Positions 35,543 through 48,689 of a stretch of DNA of 64,000 bases are shown piece after piece; positions within the stretch are counted from its first letter, which is position 1; each line of letters starts with the position of its first letter. The stretch is taken from positions 44,826,001 to 44,890,000 of the forward strand of contig OY292278.1 of assembly GCA_958496175.1 (NCBI GenBank), given 5' to 3'. Both the position numbers and the translations under genes were made by a program. The notes beneath the pieces are model-generated. The model was not told where the DNA came from. It was given only the letters and a program-made list of their open reading frames with translations, and did not search any database. The stretch comes from Sisyra terminalis (Eukaryota > Arthropoda > Insecta > Neuroptera > Sisyridae).

Positions 35543-35585
35543 TAAACGATAGATTATTCATTGTTTATTTTAAATCAGAAGTTGT

Positions 35586-35799
35586 CAAAGGTGGCCAACC
35601 TACGGACCGCAAAAGGTACACCTTGACAATTTTTTTCGGCCTGCGAGATACTTGAGACTTTTATAAAATGTATACATTTTATAAAGTGGTGAAAACCAAT
35701 GTATTAATAATGTTTACAGTGTATCTAAATTTAGTATGGAGAATTTGAGATATAACTTCAAAAGTGGCCCGCAATATTAATTGGGTTAGCCACCCCTGA
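35586..35799. mobile_element. hAT-like MITE
   Basis: The left end is CAAAGGTGGCCAACC and the inverted right end is GGGTTAGCCACCCCTG. GTGGCCCGC-type text lies inside. The flanking bases do not form a matching duplication. The right end is shared with the segmental repeat, as it is at 26069. Confidence 0.6.
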
Positions 35800-38410
35800 T
35801 TTAAAAATCCTGATTTTTCGATATCTTAATAAAGAACCTAGATATTTAATTAAAGAATCCAATTTATATCCAACTAATAGGTGTCCGTTTATTTATTTTA
35901 TTCGGGCTTCTTCTGAATGCTACTTTTATTATTAATAATTAAACGTAAAAAGGCAATCTTTTCTTCCGAAGAAAAAGTAGTTGAACTTGATTACAAAGTT
36001 TCTATCAAATCAGTAAAGCTATCTTTAAATTGGAACCATAAGTGAAATCAGAATAAAATATTGGTACAATTATTTACAATTTGTAAATTGGGTAAAAAAC
36101 GTAATGTCTCGTCTGATCTTGATTATATATATTATTATACGTATTATTATTTATATTATACGTAATGAAAAGATGCTATTGCTGATAATTTTGTCACATT
36201 TTTTGGTAACATTGGCGCTGATCTAGCTAAGAAAATAGTATATGAACCCATAAACATAGCGACAAATGTAAAGTATTACCAAAAATTAAATCAGGGGGCG
36301 CAGATGGCATTACCAAAAAAGTTTTGAAACTTATCGCTTTGGATATTAGTGCTCCGTTGGAGTGCATTTTTAACAAATATGTTAACAGTGCTGTTTGGCC
36401 TGCAGCTTTGAAAAAAGGCGGATATAATACCTATACATAAATTTGGAGATAAACATTTTATTACAAACTACAGACCCATCTCGCTTATTTCTAACTTAGC
36501 TTAGTTTTTTGAGAAAAATATCTACAATAAACTCTATGATTTTTGTGATAAAAATAAATTAATTTCCGATTTTCAATTTGGTTTCGTTAAAAACAGAGGC
36601 ACTAGCGAAGCTCTTGCAATTATTTCGAATTATATATATGAGAATATCGATAAAAATATACCTACGATTTTAGTTCTTCTAGACCTAGCAAAGGCTTTCG
36701 AAACCGTGAATTACTAAATCTTATTAGATAAACTTTGGAGACGTGGTATAAGAGGAATCCTTCATAAACTACTCGAGAACTATTTAACTAATAGAGAACA
36801 ACGTGTTATTATCAATAATATTATTAGTAAGACTAATACTGTGGCAGTAGGTGTTCCTCAAGGAACAATTCTGGGCCCACTACTCTTCATTTTGTATATT
36901 AATGAAATTTTTAATTTTCTACCTAATGGATCTCTAGTTTCATAGGCGGATGATACAGTAATACGCTGCTCTGGCAGTACTTGGGCTGAAGTCAATCTTA
37001 TTTTAACTCGATGGTTAATCAAAATTGACTATTGGTTAAGAGAAAATCAGTTATCTCTTAATATAGATAAGTGTACGTATATTATGTTTGGTAGTTGCAT
37101 TGATAGTATTCCTGATAATTTCCAACTTAAAATAAATTATGTTGAACTTAAAAAAGTAGATAATTGTAAGTATCTAGGACTAATTTTCGATGGGCACATG
37201 AAATGGAACTCACATGTCTATGAATTGACAAAAAAATAAGGTACTTTTGATTCTTATTCTGTAAATTGAGCAAATGCTTAAGTCCCTTGGTATTAAAAAT
37301 TATTTATTATGGGTTATTTGAAAGCATAATCAACTATGGCATAATTGCATGGGGTGGGCCATATAAAAATAATGTTTGGTCATTAACTTGTATCCAAAAT
37401 CGTTTTATTAATTATTTCCCTGCACGTAATATTCTTGATATATCCCTTGGTATCAGGAAATCATTTATTATCAGTTCTTTAACATACTACTATAGTGAGT
37501 GTAAAGAACAATATAATAATAAGTGTACACTAATTAGTTCTAATTTATTAACCTAGCCAAAAATTATTAGCACTAAGAATCCTTATCTTGTTGCAATAAA
37601 ATATTTTAATAAGTTACCTAACCACCTTAAAACTCTTAATTTTAAGCGAAAACAGTTGAAGAAAATATTAATAAGCTCAATTGGTATTTTGAGTGACTAT
37701 TCATTAACATAATTTTCAATTAAATTATATTATTTACTTTTATTGATAATATTGTTTTAACCAATAATTCATTGTATTGTTACTCTGTTTTAAATGTATG
37801 CAACTGTAACGTAACATTCTAGTTCTATGTACAGAGGCTTTGCATTTCTATAGAATGTATGCTGGAATTAAAAAAAAAAATAATAATATTAAGATTAGAC
37901 TCTTTATTCTTTTTTTTTGGCGAAACTCTAAGATGTGCCTGAAAACAAAATATTATCGAAATCGATAAACCTGTTCTTGAATCATACAATAGAATTCATG
38001 TAGACATAAATTTACCTTCAATTTATCGACCTTTGTTCCATAACTATCAATATTGTGAGCAAAACTGTATAAATTCCAAGGTGGTGTTAAAATTGCAAAT
38101 ATTTTACCTGCTCCCAACTGATGATATGAAATAACATAGTAAACATTTACAACTGTTTCCGAATCCATTAGTAACACCTTTAAATCTTCTTATTTCTCGT
38201 ATTTTGGTCTTCAAGAACTACTATATTAACATATTTTATATCAACAGTTGACAGCAGGTAAAATTTTTGCAATTTTAACACCAGTTTGGAATTTATTCAG
38301 TTTTGCTCATATAATTGATCATTATGGACCAAAGGTTGATAATTTGAACTCCAATTTCTGCCAATTACATCTTTTCGTACGATTTTAAAACAGATTAATC
38401 GATTTTGATA
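35745..38410. repeat. segmental repeat, copy 2, split by a LINE
   Basis: The reverse complement of 25321-26150 occurs here in two parts, 35745 to about 36090 and about 37890 to 38410. Sequence contiguous in copy 1 (around 25720-25810) is broken exactly where the LINE lies. Copy 2 ends with a partial repetition of the AACATATTTTATATCAACAG block (38230-38290). Confidence 0.78.
36090..37890 (+). pseudogene. non-LTR retrotransposon copy 1 (reverse transcriptase relic)
   Basis: A broken frame covers most of a LINE reverse transcriptase: GGADGITKKVLK, TNYRPISLISNLA, SDFQFGFVKNRGTSEAL, ILVLLDLAKAF, GVPQGTILGPLLFILYINEI and ADDTV. The C-terminal block follows, with LKIIYYGLFESIINYGIIAW. The order and spacing fit a jockey/CR1-type element. 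The Tyr of the YADD catalytic box is a TAG stop, and more stops and frameshifts occur. The copy is 5' truncated and ends in an A-rich tail near 37870-37890. The same family returns at 61598. Confidence 0.88.
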
Positions 38411-38419
38411 ATATTTTAT

Positions 38420-40500
38420 TTTATGGTACTATAGTTACAAAGCTTATTTTTCATGAAAAAAGTTTTCTTACTAATGAAAAGGATAGGTTCACCTGAACGT
38501 GCAATATAATTCTTTTCGGGAATCGAGTTAAGATTATAGGGTGAAATTACCCATTGAAGTGCCAGAAATTTTCAAAATTTGTTCTTATATTAAACTAAAT
38601 TTCTTTTAAAATCTCTTGGTATTATGGTTATTGATAACTAAAGTTATTTTAAAATAATTTATTGCCTTTTTTGAAAAAAATAATTACTAAAAATCTTTCC
38701 CCTCAAAGTTTACGAAGGGTTTAATTTATTTTCCTAACAAAATAAGAGCTTCGAAAAAAATCATAGTACAACTGTAATAAAATTATGACGAAAATCATTA
38801 TCGATTCACTTCCTATGAACTTGAAAAATTCAAATGAACCCAAATGATTATTATTGAGATAATTTTAGCAAAGTATCAAACCACTTAAAACTGTTTCCTC
38901 GAACGTAAGAAATCAATTAGATTATCGGAAAAAAAGTAAATTTTCCATCTTCCATATGTTCATTGTAATGATAATTTGGTGGAACATCAATTAGTTTTAT
39001 TTTCATTGGATCATATCGACAGTTGATTCGGCAGAATATTTGAATTGAAAAATAATCATTTATCATTGGAAATATTGAAATTTTATAGTATGTGGCCAAA
39101 AGGCGGAGATACACACGATACCTGGGCTCGAGGCGCTAAATATTTTCAAACCGCTAAATCGCTTCTGGGCTTTCGTTAATCGATAAGTGAGCCAAAACTT
39201 TCGATTCTCGTCACCTTGCCATGTATTTTTACTAGGAAAAAATATGAAATTTAATGACATTTTTTTCAGTCTTTTATTGGTTTTAATTAAGTTTAATAAT
39301 TTTATAGAATTCATTAATTATTGAAATAAAATGCAATGTGTGTTAAGTTTTGATAACTTTTCACTTTACGCATCTGAAATCAAATCATTGTTTTAGGAAC
39401 TTTCAATAAAAATTTTGGTGATTATTCATTTACTCGTGAAATTCTTATGTATTTGTGTTTGAAATCCAAATTATCTTTTGTACGAAAAATTTTGTTCTTT
39501 AAAGATTATGAAATAAGATCATGAATAATAGGCGCATTAACGATGACGTCTATGTCTTTTCCAAATTAAATACTAATGGACTTATGAAAAAAAAAAAATT
39601 TTTAGGATTTTCTTGATTTTTATTTTCGTCAAATTAAATTTCCCGGCTCCCGACTATATCTCCTTGTTATGTTTTAAGTTATGCATTGCAACAATTAATG
39701 CAAGAAACATTTATTTTAAATATAATATCCTGGAAATCTGACGAATTATGAAGATTCGAGGATTTAATTCTTTTTGTTCTACAATTATGGAGAATTTTGT
39801 ACCACAAAACTTTGGAAAGTATTATAGTTCATTTCACTGCTATTTGTAACTGATAATTCCAAAAATTCGATTAAAAATTAATTCTTGAACCGTTCCTGAA
39901 CTATAACTCTCTTTTTTCGGACTTTTTCATTAAAAAAAAATTCTCTAAATCTTAACTGAACAAACAGGTTTAGACCACTATTGTAAAAACAATGATTCAA
40001 ACAAAAATGAAGGAAAACATTCGAAATTGTAACTCATTGCAACCCACAATAATTGACGGTTATTGATTTTTCCGAAGGAAATGAAAACCACTCTATGATT
40101 CCAACAAATAAAATCCACTGCATTCCCTAAGCAACAATTAAAATTTCTTCCAAAGAGCTAAATTCAATTTTTTCGAAATTCCTCAATTTTGAATGTATAT
40201 AGAACTTGCACTAAAAGTGCAAGCTATTCTCTTAGTTCAAGAACTTTGGAAGATCTTTGTAATTGAAACCTAACTTCCATTGTTGTTAAATCCGAACCCA
40301 AATTCAAAACTTTGTTAATTATTTTACTCAAATAACTTCATATTTTAGAAGTTATTATAGAAAGCCAGATTATGGAAGATTATGGCATTTTTCATATTAA
40401 ATTGGATTTTCCAGGATGAGATAGTGATTATTCTAATTAAAAAGAAGATGAAGATTATACGAAGCTCTATCTTTTCTCGGGTTAATCTTTTTACTACTAT
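38420..40500. other. noncoding stretch
   Basis: This is AT-rich with small open frames (such as 39063-39314) that resemble nothing I know. No repeats stand out. Confidence 0.4.
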
Positions 40501-40509
40501 CCACTAAAA

Positions 40510-41340
40510 GCAGGTGTTTTAACATCTAGATAAATAAATTTATGTTCCACATAAAATTTTTTCCCGGAGGATAGAGAAAACATGCGTTTTCCATCAAAAA
40601 ATAGCGCTATGTGTAGGATTTATCTTATCGGATAATATTTGATAAAGTTTCTATCCATAAGTGAAAAAATCGGCCCTTAATATTAAAGATAGATTAGAAT
40701 CCATAACTTCTATTTCAATTGTTGTCTAAGTTGCAATATTGCATCTTCATTACATCTAGATGAAGACATTTGTCTTCCAAATAAAATTTTATCCAAAGGA
40801 TAGAGAAAACATATGTTTTTCACCTAATAAAAGGCTATGTGAAGGATTGATAAGGATTGAAGGATAGATAAATTTTTATCTACTTAGGGTCAGTATTTTT
40901 ACTTATGGATAGGTAGACCATATCCTTAAGATAGATTTTTAATAGATAAAAATTTATCCGTTAGATAAATCAGATAAATCCTATACGTATATCACAGTTC
41001 TTAAGTGAAAAGATGCAAACTTTCATTATCTTAGTTGCAATATTGCATCTCCATTACATCTAGATAAAGAGATTTGTCTTCCAAATAAAATTTTATCCAA
41101 AAGATAGAGAAAACATATGTTTTTCACCTAGAAATAAGACTATGTGAAGGATTGATAAGGATTGAAGGATAGATAAATTTTTATCTACTTAGGGTCAGTA
41201 TTTTCACTCATGGTTTGGTAGACCATATACTAAAGATATATTTTTAATAGATAAAAATTTATCTGTTAGATAAATCCTATACGTATATCACTATTTTTAG
41301 GTGAAAAGATGCAAACTTTCACTATCCTCAGTATTAAATT
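40510..41340. repeat. tandem array, unit about 304 bp
   Basis: TTGCAATATTGCATCT starts units near 40730 and 41034, with a partial older unit from about 40520. Shared text includes CATCTAGAT, GATAGAGAAAACATATGTTT, GGATTGATAAGGATTGAAGG and CTACTTAGGGTCAGTATTTT. Many GATAAA/TTTATC words make each unit locally self-complementary. Confidence 0.82.
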
Positions 41341-41499
41341 TTATCTGCCAGATAAGTATCGTTATTTAGATGTGAAAATACAGGCTCTAAATTTATCTTC
41401 AAAGATAGATTAAAATTCATAACTTTTTTTCGGTTGTTGTTTAAGATACAATATTGCAACAATTAAAATTTTAATTTTCAAAATTTTCTTGAAAAAGGA

Positions 41500-42270
41500 G
41501 CTAAATTTTGAAAGAATCTTTGTTTTTTTTTTTAAAAAAATCGGTTAAAATTGGGATTTGACTTATTTCTATTGTCACAGATCATTTAGTATTAATGCTT
41601 AAAATTACAACAATTGATGTTGCTCAATTATTATTATTAATTTTTTTTCTTTTTGGCAATATTTATTGCAACTTTTGACTACTTCAAATCATCGCTTGAT
41701 TTTCAATTGCATGATGCAACAATTACAATTAAAAATCGTAAATTTTGCAGTACAACAAATAAAAGTTCTTGCTATTCAATTGTTGAATCAATACTATTCA
41801 ATTCTGGCTCAAATTCTAGACCTTAATATTTGTATTGATATCCCAATAGTCTTATAAAAAAAGAAGCTCAATTTTGAAATAATTTATGCTTTTTTTTACA
41901 AAAAAATCGGTTTAAATTTGGGAATTGACTCATTTTTATGGTCGCAGATCTTTTAATATTAATGCTTCGAATTACAACAATTGATGTTGCTCAATTAAAA
42001 TCTTAATTTAATTATATTATATATAATTTAATTAAAATCTTTTTTTTTTCTTTTTTAGCAATATTTATTGCAACTTTTGACTATTTCAAATCATCGCTTA
42101 ATTTTCAAATGCATGATGCAACAATTACAATCATAAATCATAAACTTTGCAGTACAACAAATAAAAGTTCTTGCTATTCAATTGTTGAATCAATACTATT
42201 CAATTCTCGCTCAAATTCTAGACCTTAATATTTTTATAGATACCCCAATAGTCTTATAAAAACTAAGTTT
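41500..42270. repeat. tandem duplication, unit about 385 bp
   Basis: ACAACAATTGATGTTGCTCA, GCAATATTTATTGCAACTTT, GCATGATGCAACAATTACAA and CAATTGTTGAATCAATACT occur in both units (about 41500-41865 and 41866-42265). An open frame in unit 1 (41666-41857) is destroyed in unit 2, so it is not a gene. Confidence 0.82.
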
Positions 42271-42279
42271 CTAATTCGA

Positions 42280-43050
42280 TTGCTGTGTTTCAGTTGCAAT
42301 TCTGCAACAATCAAAAACATCATTTTTCATAAGTACTATTTCCAATTTTAATTTTTTTGATATACTACTTGGCTTTTATTTGATTTCTTTCGCAAAAAAA
42401 AAGGTTGATACGATAACAACGTTCGTGTCTGATTCAAACATTGTTATCTCTATTTAATTCCAACAAAGTAATGGCTAGTTTATGATCTGCCTTCTCCACT
42501 TATTTACTATATGCTTACTATTACTATATTCTGCATATGCCAGTCCACTATTATTCAGTTCGTTGTTGTACACCAAACAAGGCGGACGCGCGTAATTTAA
42601 ATTTCTTTGGCAGCTACGAGTGCTATCCCCACGTGTTTCCAATCATATTTTTTTTTTTTGTTTCTATAACATAAACATTGGGCTGTGCTCTTGCAATAAC
42701 ATTCAAAGAATAAACAGTACAGATTTATTTAGAATCACACGAAAGCAACAATTGAGTGAAATATTTTTCCTCGGTATGTGTTTGGTGAAAATTTGAAATA
42801 TTTTGTGATTTCCTTTTGTAAAAATTTGAGGATTTTTATAAGGCAGTCTACAAGGTAAGTTGTACTTGCTTATATTTACTAAAGACTTCATAAGTTAGGC
42901 CAGAAAATATAAATCGTTAAGCGAAGAAAAACGTAAGAAAGTGATTCATAAAGTGAATGAATTATTCATTGTTTAATTGATTTTAAACTAACAATGGAAA
43001 AACCAAATTTTTTACGGGAATTACTAACTTGTAGATTAAAATTCTTAAGA
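42280..43050. other. noncoding stretch
   Basis: It includes a less AT-rich patch near 42560-42640 (GGCGGACGCGCG, CCCCACGTG) that could be regulatory, but no gene is attached to it that I can see. Confidence 0.3.
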
Positions 43051-43101
43051 AATAAGAAAATTCTCGTTTTTTGATGAATTAAGTCCCTAACATTTTTTTT
43101 A

Positions 43102-43267
43102 TTCAATTAGCTACGTTTCGTTACGTATCGTAACTTCATCAGGCTTCTTGATTCACAAAAATAAAATACTTCCAATTTAAGTTCAATAAATAAATAACTT
43201 ATTGAATTATTTATGAATCAAGAAGCCTGATGAAGTTACGATACGTAACGAAACGTAGCTAATTGAA
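43102..43267. repeat. inverted-repeat element, 53 bp perfect arms
   Basis: The left arm starts TTCAATTAGCTACGTTTCGT. The right arm, 43215-43267, is its exact inverse and contains GCCTGATGAAGTTACGATAC. A short AT spacer separates them. A near copy with a longer spacer is at 43633-43815. About 45 bp of outer left flank (AAGAAAATTC, AATTAAGTCCC) is shared too. Confidence 0.85.
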
Positions 43268-43632
43268 AAATAAAAAAATCAATCTTAAACAACCTGAATT
43301 GTCTTCTTATTTAAAAAAATAAAAGCTGAGATCTGAATTTTATCATCTATAAAAGATAATCTTTTGAACCAATTCTTGAAATATTTCCGGATTAAAAATG
43401 CTTTCTGCAATACGACTTTGATATTAAAATGATGACTTTAGGGATAATCGAAAGTTATTTTAATTGGTCAAACTGAATACCAACTGATTTAATCAAAGGA
43501 AAAATTGGAAAGGATTCGTAATATTTTCAGGTCAAAAATGGTAGTTCCCAAACTGTGGATCGCCAGCCTATATTGAGTGAAAATAAGAAAATTCACGTTT
43601 TTTAATGAATTAAGTCCCGAACATTTTTATTA

Positions 43633-43815
43633 TTCAATTAGCTACGTTTCGTTACGTATCGTAACTTCATCAGGCTTCTTGATTCACAAAAATAAAATAT
43701 TTTCAATTTAAATTGAAAATAAAAATTTTTATTTATTGAATTTAAATTGAAAATATTTTTTTTTTGTGAGTCAAGAAGCCTGATGAAGTTACGATCGTAA
43801 CGAAACGTAGCTAAT
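43633..43815. repeat. inverted-repeat element, second copy
   Basis: It has the same arms as 43102-43267. The right arm has lost two bases (ACGATCGTAACG) and has small changes (GTGAGTCAAG). The spacer is a separate AT inverted repeat (TTCAATTTAAATTGAAAAT). Confidence 0.8.
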
Positions 43816-43819
43816 CGGA

Positions 43820-44780
43820 TAATAAAAATATTAAATAAAAAAACCGATCTTAAGTCTCTAACATTTAACATTTAGAGGTCCTTAGCTTACAGATCTTTAA
43901 TTAAGAAGAGGGATATATAAAATCGAATTTTCTAGTTCAAGTGGAATTTTTTTGGAGTTCATCTCCAACTTTGAAACCTTATAAACAAAAAAAAAACATT
44001 GATCTGAATTATGAATTGTTGAGGATGTACAAAGCTGCAGCTTAGCTGCATAAATAAATACGATTTAAAAATAAATTCGATACTGTCAATTAGAGCAATT
44101 GGTTACCAAAATCCAGGTATTCCTTTAACCCAATTATGCAGAAAATCCAATTATTATTGGATTTTTTCATTCACAAAAGTTTTTCCATTGCATCTACACT
44201 CGTAAACGCAATTCTACCCATGATTTCTTATAAAAATTAGGCTCAAATTTTCAACTTAAATATCTTCACTTTCTCGACAAAATTTGGTTTTTCCCATGAT
44301 GTTGTTTATATAAAACTTCTTGCATAAAAATTTGGTAAATAAGGTGAAAAAATCGCACAATATTGCGATTTTTCATAACAATTCTATTTAATTTCTTATT
44401 TACGGTACAGATTCATTACATAATATGCTCATTTACAATGACGTCTAAATTTTTTCCCATTCAAATATCAATCTAGTTGGGAAAAGTTTACAAATTTGCA
44501 AAACTTTTCGATACTTTCTCGGATTTTTTTTGTGGATTTTCCGGTCATTAAGTACCCTGTAAATTTTGATCTTTTATTCCTCTACTATCTAAAATTTTTG
44601 AATTTAAGAAATAAGTTTTTATCAGGGTCGAATTGAGGCAAAAGGAGGCCTTTAGGTGCTTTTTCACCTCGATTTTGTATCCATTTATTTATTAAAGGCT
44701 ACCTGAATATTTTGGCAAAAACTTGAATCCTAATTAACCATACTAAAAATTTAGTCCTTATCTAAGATAATTTAAAAAGT
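43820..44780. other. noncoding stretch
   Basis: No gene or repeat is recognised in this AT-rich interval. Confidence 0.35.
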
Positions 44781-44783
44781 ACC

Positions 44784-45291
44784 ATTGGCCACTGAACCTG
44801 ATTTTTCCATAAAATTCCAGACTTAATATCTCGTTTAATATTGATCTTCGCGATTTGGTCTACAAGAACTTTTTTGTAGGAAATCAAATTCTCTACAAGT
44901 TTTTTATTTATAATTTTTCCGTAGCTCTTGTTATTTACGAGATAAATGCAAAAAAAAACGCGAATTTTATGGAAAAATCAGGTTCAGTGACCCGTACTAC
45001 CTCACCGGTGTGAGTTACGACTTTATCGCAATGGGCACTTTTGTAGAGCGTTTAATTCTGAGAAAAAACCATCTTCGGTAAAAGCGATCCCATGAAATAC
45101 CACTGAGATATAGAAATTTAAAAATAAAAAATCAGAGTTTCCGTGTATTTTCAATAGGAAATCTTTACACGTCTTGGTCGAGGACCTAAAATTAATATTA
45201 AGGGCTCAAACTTTCAGGGATTTTTTTTTTTTGGTATTTCCAACAAAATTTCATGATGGAACCAAAAAAAAAAGTAAAAAAAAAATCACCC
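44784..45291. mobile_element. fold-back element, family F2, one arm lost
   Basis: This consists of the F2 spacer (in the opposite orientation to the copy at 22381) followed by a complete arm ending AATCACCC before TA. It keeps CACCGGTGTGAGTTACGACT, TTTACACGTCTTGGTCGAGG and TTAATATTAAGGGCTCAAAC. The other outer arm is gone. Confidence 0.85.
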
Positions 45292-45299
45292 TAATATAT

Positions 45300-45960
45300 A
45301 CTTGCAATATTAAAAACCAAGTAAAAAAATAACTTTTTCTTTGGAGTCGATAGAAGTTTAGGAATTGTTAAAGAAGTTGTGAACTGTTTCCTATTGAAAT
45401 CTTTCAATCATCTTAGCCATTCGAAGATTAACATATTAATTCATAATAATAAATTATTTGCTCCTAACTGTGGTCTATTTTATTTATTGAAGTTTTGTGA
45501 AAAAAAAAGTTGGTGAAACACTTCGAAAAAAAATAAAACCGAGGTATATTAGTAGGCGTAAATCACATTTTATTTTTTTTCAAGGTGTTGCACCAACTAT
45601 TTTCACGCAATTTTTATGAGTTATAGTGCTCATGTAGAAGCTTAAAATATTTTTTTTTCGTGATTGTCATTTTCAGAGAACACATAAAAAAATATTTCAT
45701 TTGTTTTTTGGATTTTTTTTTGTAATTTTTTGTTTTTTTCTAAAAATTTCAAAAAAATATATGACTTACTCTGTAAAATAATCTAAAGCCTGGCGTTGGT
45801 TTCACTTCACTAGTGTAATTAGTTTTTGAGATATATAACTTTGAAAAATAGCCATGCGGGGGGACATTTTTGCCCATATCTCAAGATCAAAGAGGAATTT
45901 GGTCGCGAAAAGTATATAAAATGTGTTTGTATATCAAGCCGATATTTTAACATAAGTTTC
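45300..45960. other. noncoding stretch
   Basis: This is AT-rich with long T runs. Nothing is recognised. Confidence 0.3.
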
Positions 45961-45964
45961 AACA

Positions 45965-46675
45965 TAGGTTCCTATTTGGAGGCCAACTGGCCATGTGGGT
46001 CTTGCTAGACCCTTTCCTTATTTTCCAGGCTGAAAATCGCGTTTTTCCCTCACCGTATTGATAAAAAGCTTGTCTCAGGTCAATTTTGTGAAAAAAAAAA
46101 TCTTTTCCATTCTTTCATATTATGTTAATTTTCGATGACATCTACATCTTTCTTAATTGTTATCAAACTATTAGGAAATTAAAAATTTTCGGAATTATTT
46201 CCAAGTTTCCTTTCCCTTCGAATCTGATGAGCGAATTCGTTGGAGAAGGTATCACATATCATTTATTGGCTAACGAAATTTTGGCAAATTTTTTTGCAAA
46301 ATCGAAATGTAAGGAAAGGAAATTCAAGGAATTTCATTGAAACAAACTAGATGTTAGGAAAATTGGCAAAAATTTTGAAAATTTTTAATTTTATTGTGGT
46401 TTGATAACAATCGGGAAAGATGTATATTTTATCAAAATTAAACATAATATGAAATAATGGAAAAGGATTTTTTTTCGCAAAATTGACCTGAGACAAGTTT
46501 GTTATCAATAAGGTGAAGGAAAAACGCGACTTTCGGCCAGGAAATTCAGGAAAACTGGAAATTTTATAAATAAGATAGACAGGGAAGTTCTACGTTGTTT
46601 ATTTAAGATTTAAAAAAGAAAGGTTCCTATTTGGGGGCCAACTCGACATGTGGATCCTGCTAGACCTTTTTACAT
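45965..46675. repeat. fold-back repeat bounded by a 55 bp direct repeat
   Basis: AGGTTCCTATTTGGAGGCCA at 45965 returns as AGGTTCCTATTTGGGGGCCA at 46621, each followed by ACATGTGG/CCATGTGG and GCTAGACC. Between them, 46035-46135 and 46440-46545 are inverted copies (TTGTCTCAGGTCAATTTTG and its inverse). A further inner pair surrounds GTTATCAAAC / GTTTGATAAC. It is probably a non-autonomous element; the family is unknown. Confidence 0.7.
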
Positions 46676-46679
46676 TGAA

Positions 46680-48680
46680 TATTTTAAGATACAATGCATC
46701 ATGCCCTTCCTATGAAATAATAGTTGAGAAAAATATGTAGATAAATATTTGTTTCTATGGATAATCTTAGGTTACCTCATTTTCTCATATAAAATTTGTA
46801 TTCATTAAATTTGCAATAGAAAATTCCTGGCTGTTGCAGGAAAAACTCAAATAAATTTGTCTTTATTTATAAATCGAATAGAAACCTCTTCAAACATGAA
46901 AGTCTTAGAATACAAACACTAATTGTAATTCTTTCAAAATTTATTAGTAATAACGGAGAAAATATTAATAAAAAGCCCAAATTTATTTGTACAACTTTAT
47001 GAAGTAAATAGTTATCACCTCATTTGTGGAAGAATTTAAATGAAAAGACCGATAAATGCCACATGAAAATTTTATCTCAAAACGCCGTTTCAAATCAATT
47101 GGGCAATAAATTTCGGCCCATAAAACAGGGCATTTAACGTAAATTTTCCAATCAATCAAATTTCCAAAGAAAAATAAAAATTATTCAGATAAATATTTGT
47201 GCTTATGGCTTAATTGATACTGAAATTGTATCTACGAAAGAAATTTATTAGAAAACAAATATCAATTGAAAATATTTTTGATAAAGGGCCTAATGGAATT
47301 TGGCTATTATCGTATAGTGAATGAAAGTTATTTTTATGGGACTTTTTGTCACTTTAATTGTATACGATCTTGGGCTATCGATGCCATAAAAAAAGAGAAA
47401 ATTGGTGTTTATTTATTTTTAATAAGGATTCCAAACTTACATGGAAGTTTTAAAGCGGTGGAATTATGGTCGTTTAGCGATCAATACCTCCGATTTACAT
47501 TCAGTTCAGACAAAATTAAGGTAAACCAACCAAAGAAAACGTGCCGAATAGAAAAAAAAAACTCCTAATTTCAAATAAACATCACAATCTTTTTCCAGGA
47601 TTAAATTGTGTTCGGAATCCTTAATGTTGAAAAATATAATTAGATGATTTGAACTTAAGAAGGATTCACCGTTTGCCGGATATCAGGAAAAATTTTTAAT
47701 TTCAATCAGGTACCACTTAAATCATTCTTTTACTTCCTCTACGTGTGTCATTGAACCAAACTTAAATTATTTAAAAAAAAATACACTTTTAATCGGTCGT
47801 CCCTTCTCGAAATATTAATTCACCAAAATAAAATTAAAATCTCAATTTCTGATTTTATCTAAAAAATGAAATTTGTCCACCGTTACTTCCGGAAAGTTTT
47901 TTTTTGTCTTGTTTTCATTTTTTTTTTGAAATTGTAACACTCCAAACAATTAACCGGAACTAGAAAGGTGTTTTCCGGTGCACAATTCGCCTATCAAACT
48001 TTATCGTAACATGTGCTTTCTTCGGATATCAACGAATTTCTCTTTCAATAAATTCCAAAGACCATACGAAATCCACAAAAGTATTTTATTGCCTTTTCGG
48101 CTATTTGACGTTCGTTGTGATTATTTAATTGGATAGTTTTCCAATAATTTATTGACCTCTTACAATCTGATAATTTTTCAATGATAAGAACGGATATTGA
48201 AGAAAATAAGCATGTATTATTGATAATAATAATTCATAAAACGATTTTATGAAAATTCTTATTCCGCCCTACACTTGTTCGATGTCGTGTAATGCCATCC
48301 TACTCGGAACGAAACAGAGAAATATTTTGTTATGATAAACAGAAAATCTTTCAATTATTATTCAGTCATCGTATGGTGGGAATATAAAATAAGATATGGA
48401 TATATTTGTTTAACAAATATTGTGGTGATGGGGAAAATATACAATTTAATCGTTGACTTTTCGATGTTCAAAGTCTTTTTTTTTCACTTCAAGCTTCTTT
48501 GAAGTGCATCGTTTTAGTTTACACTAAATCATTGCATTTGGAGCTCAGAAAATTCACACGTAATTATTGAAAACCTGATGCAATACATAGAGTTACTGTA
48601 TGCATTGATTTTTGATTTTTTTTCGTTGCCATCCATGGACAGCCATGTGCCATAATCAAAAAAAAAAATTGTTTTAAAAA
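46680..48680. other. noncoding stretch
   Basis: The longest open frame (47266-47568, starting TTG) has no recognised domain and no splice context. I see no clear gene. Confidence 0.35.
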
Positions 48681-48689
48681 ATTGAAAAA

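Noticed and set aside
42560..42640. Possible promoter island
   Set aside because: It is only mildly GC-richer, with no gene on either side that I can support.
47266..47568. 100-codon open frame
   Set aside because: It has a TTG start, no recognised motif and no splice sites in sensible places.
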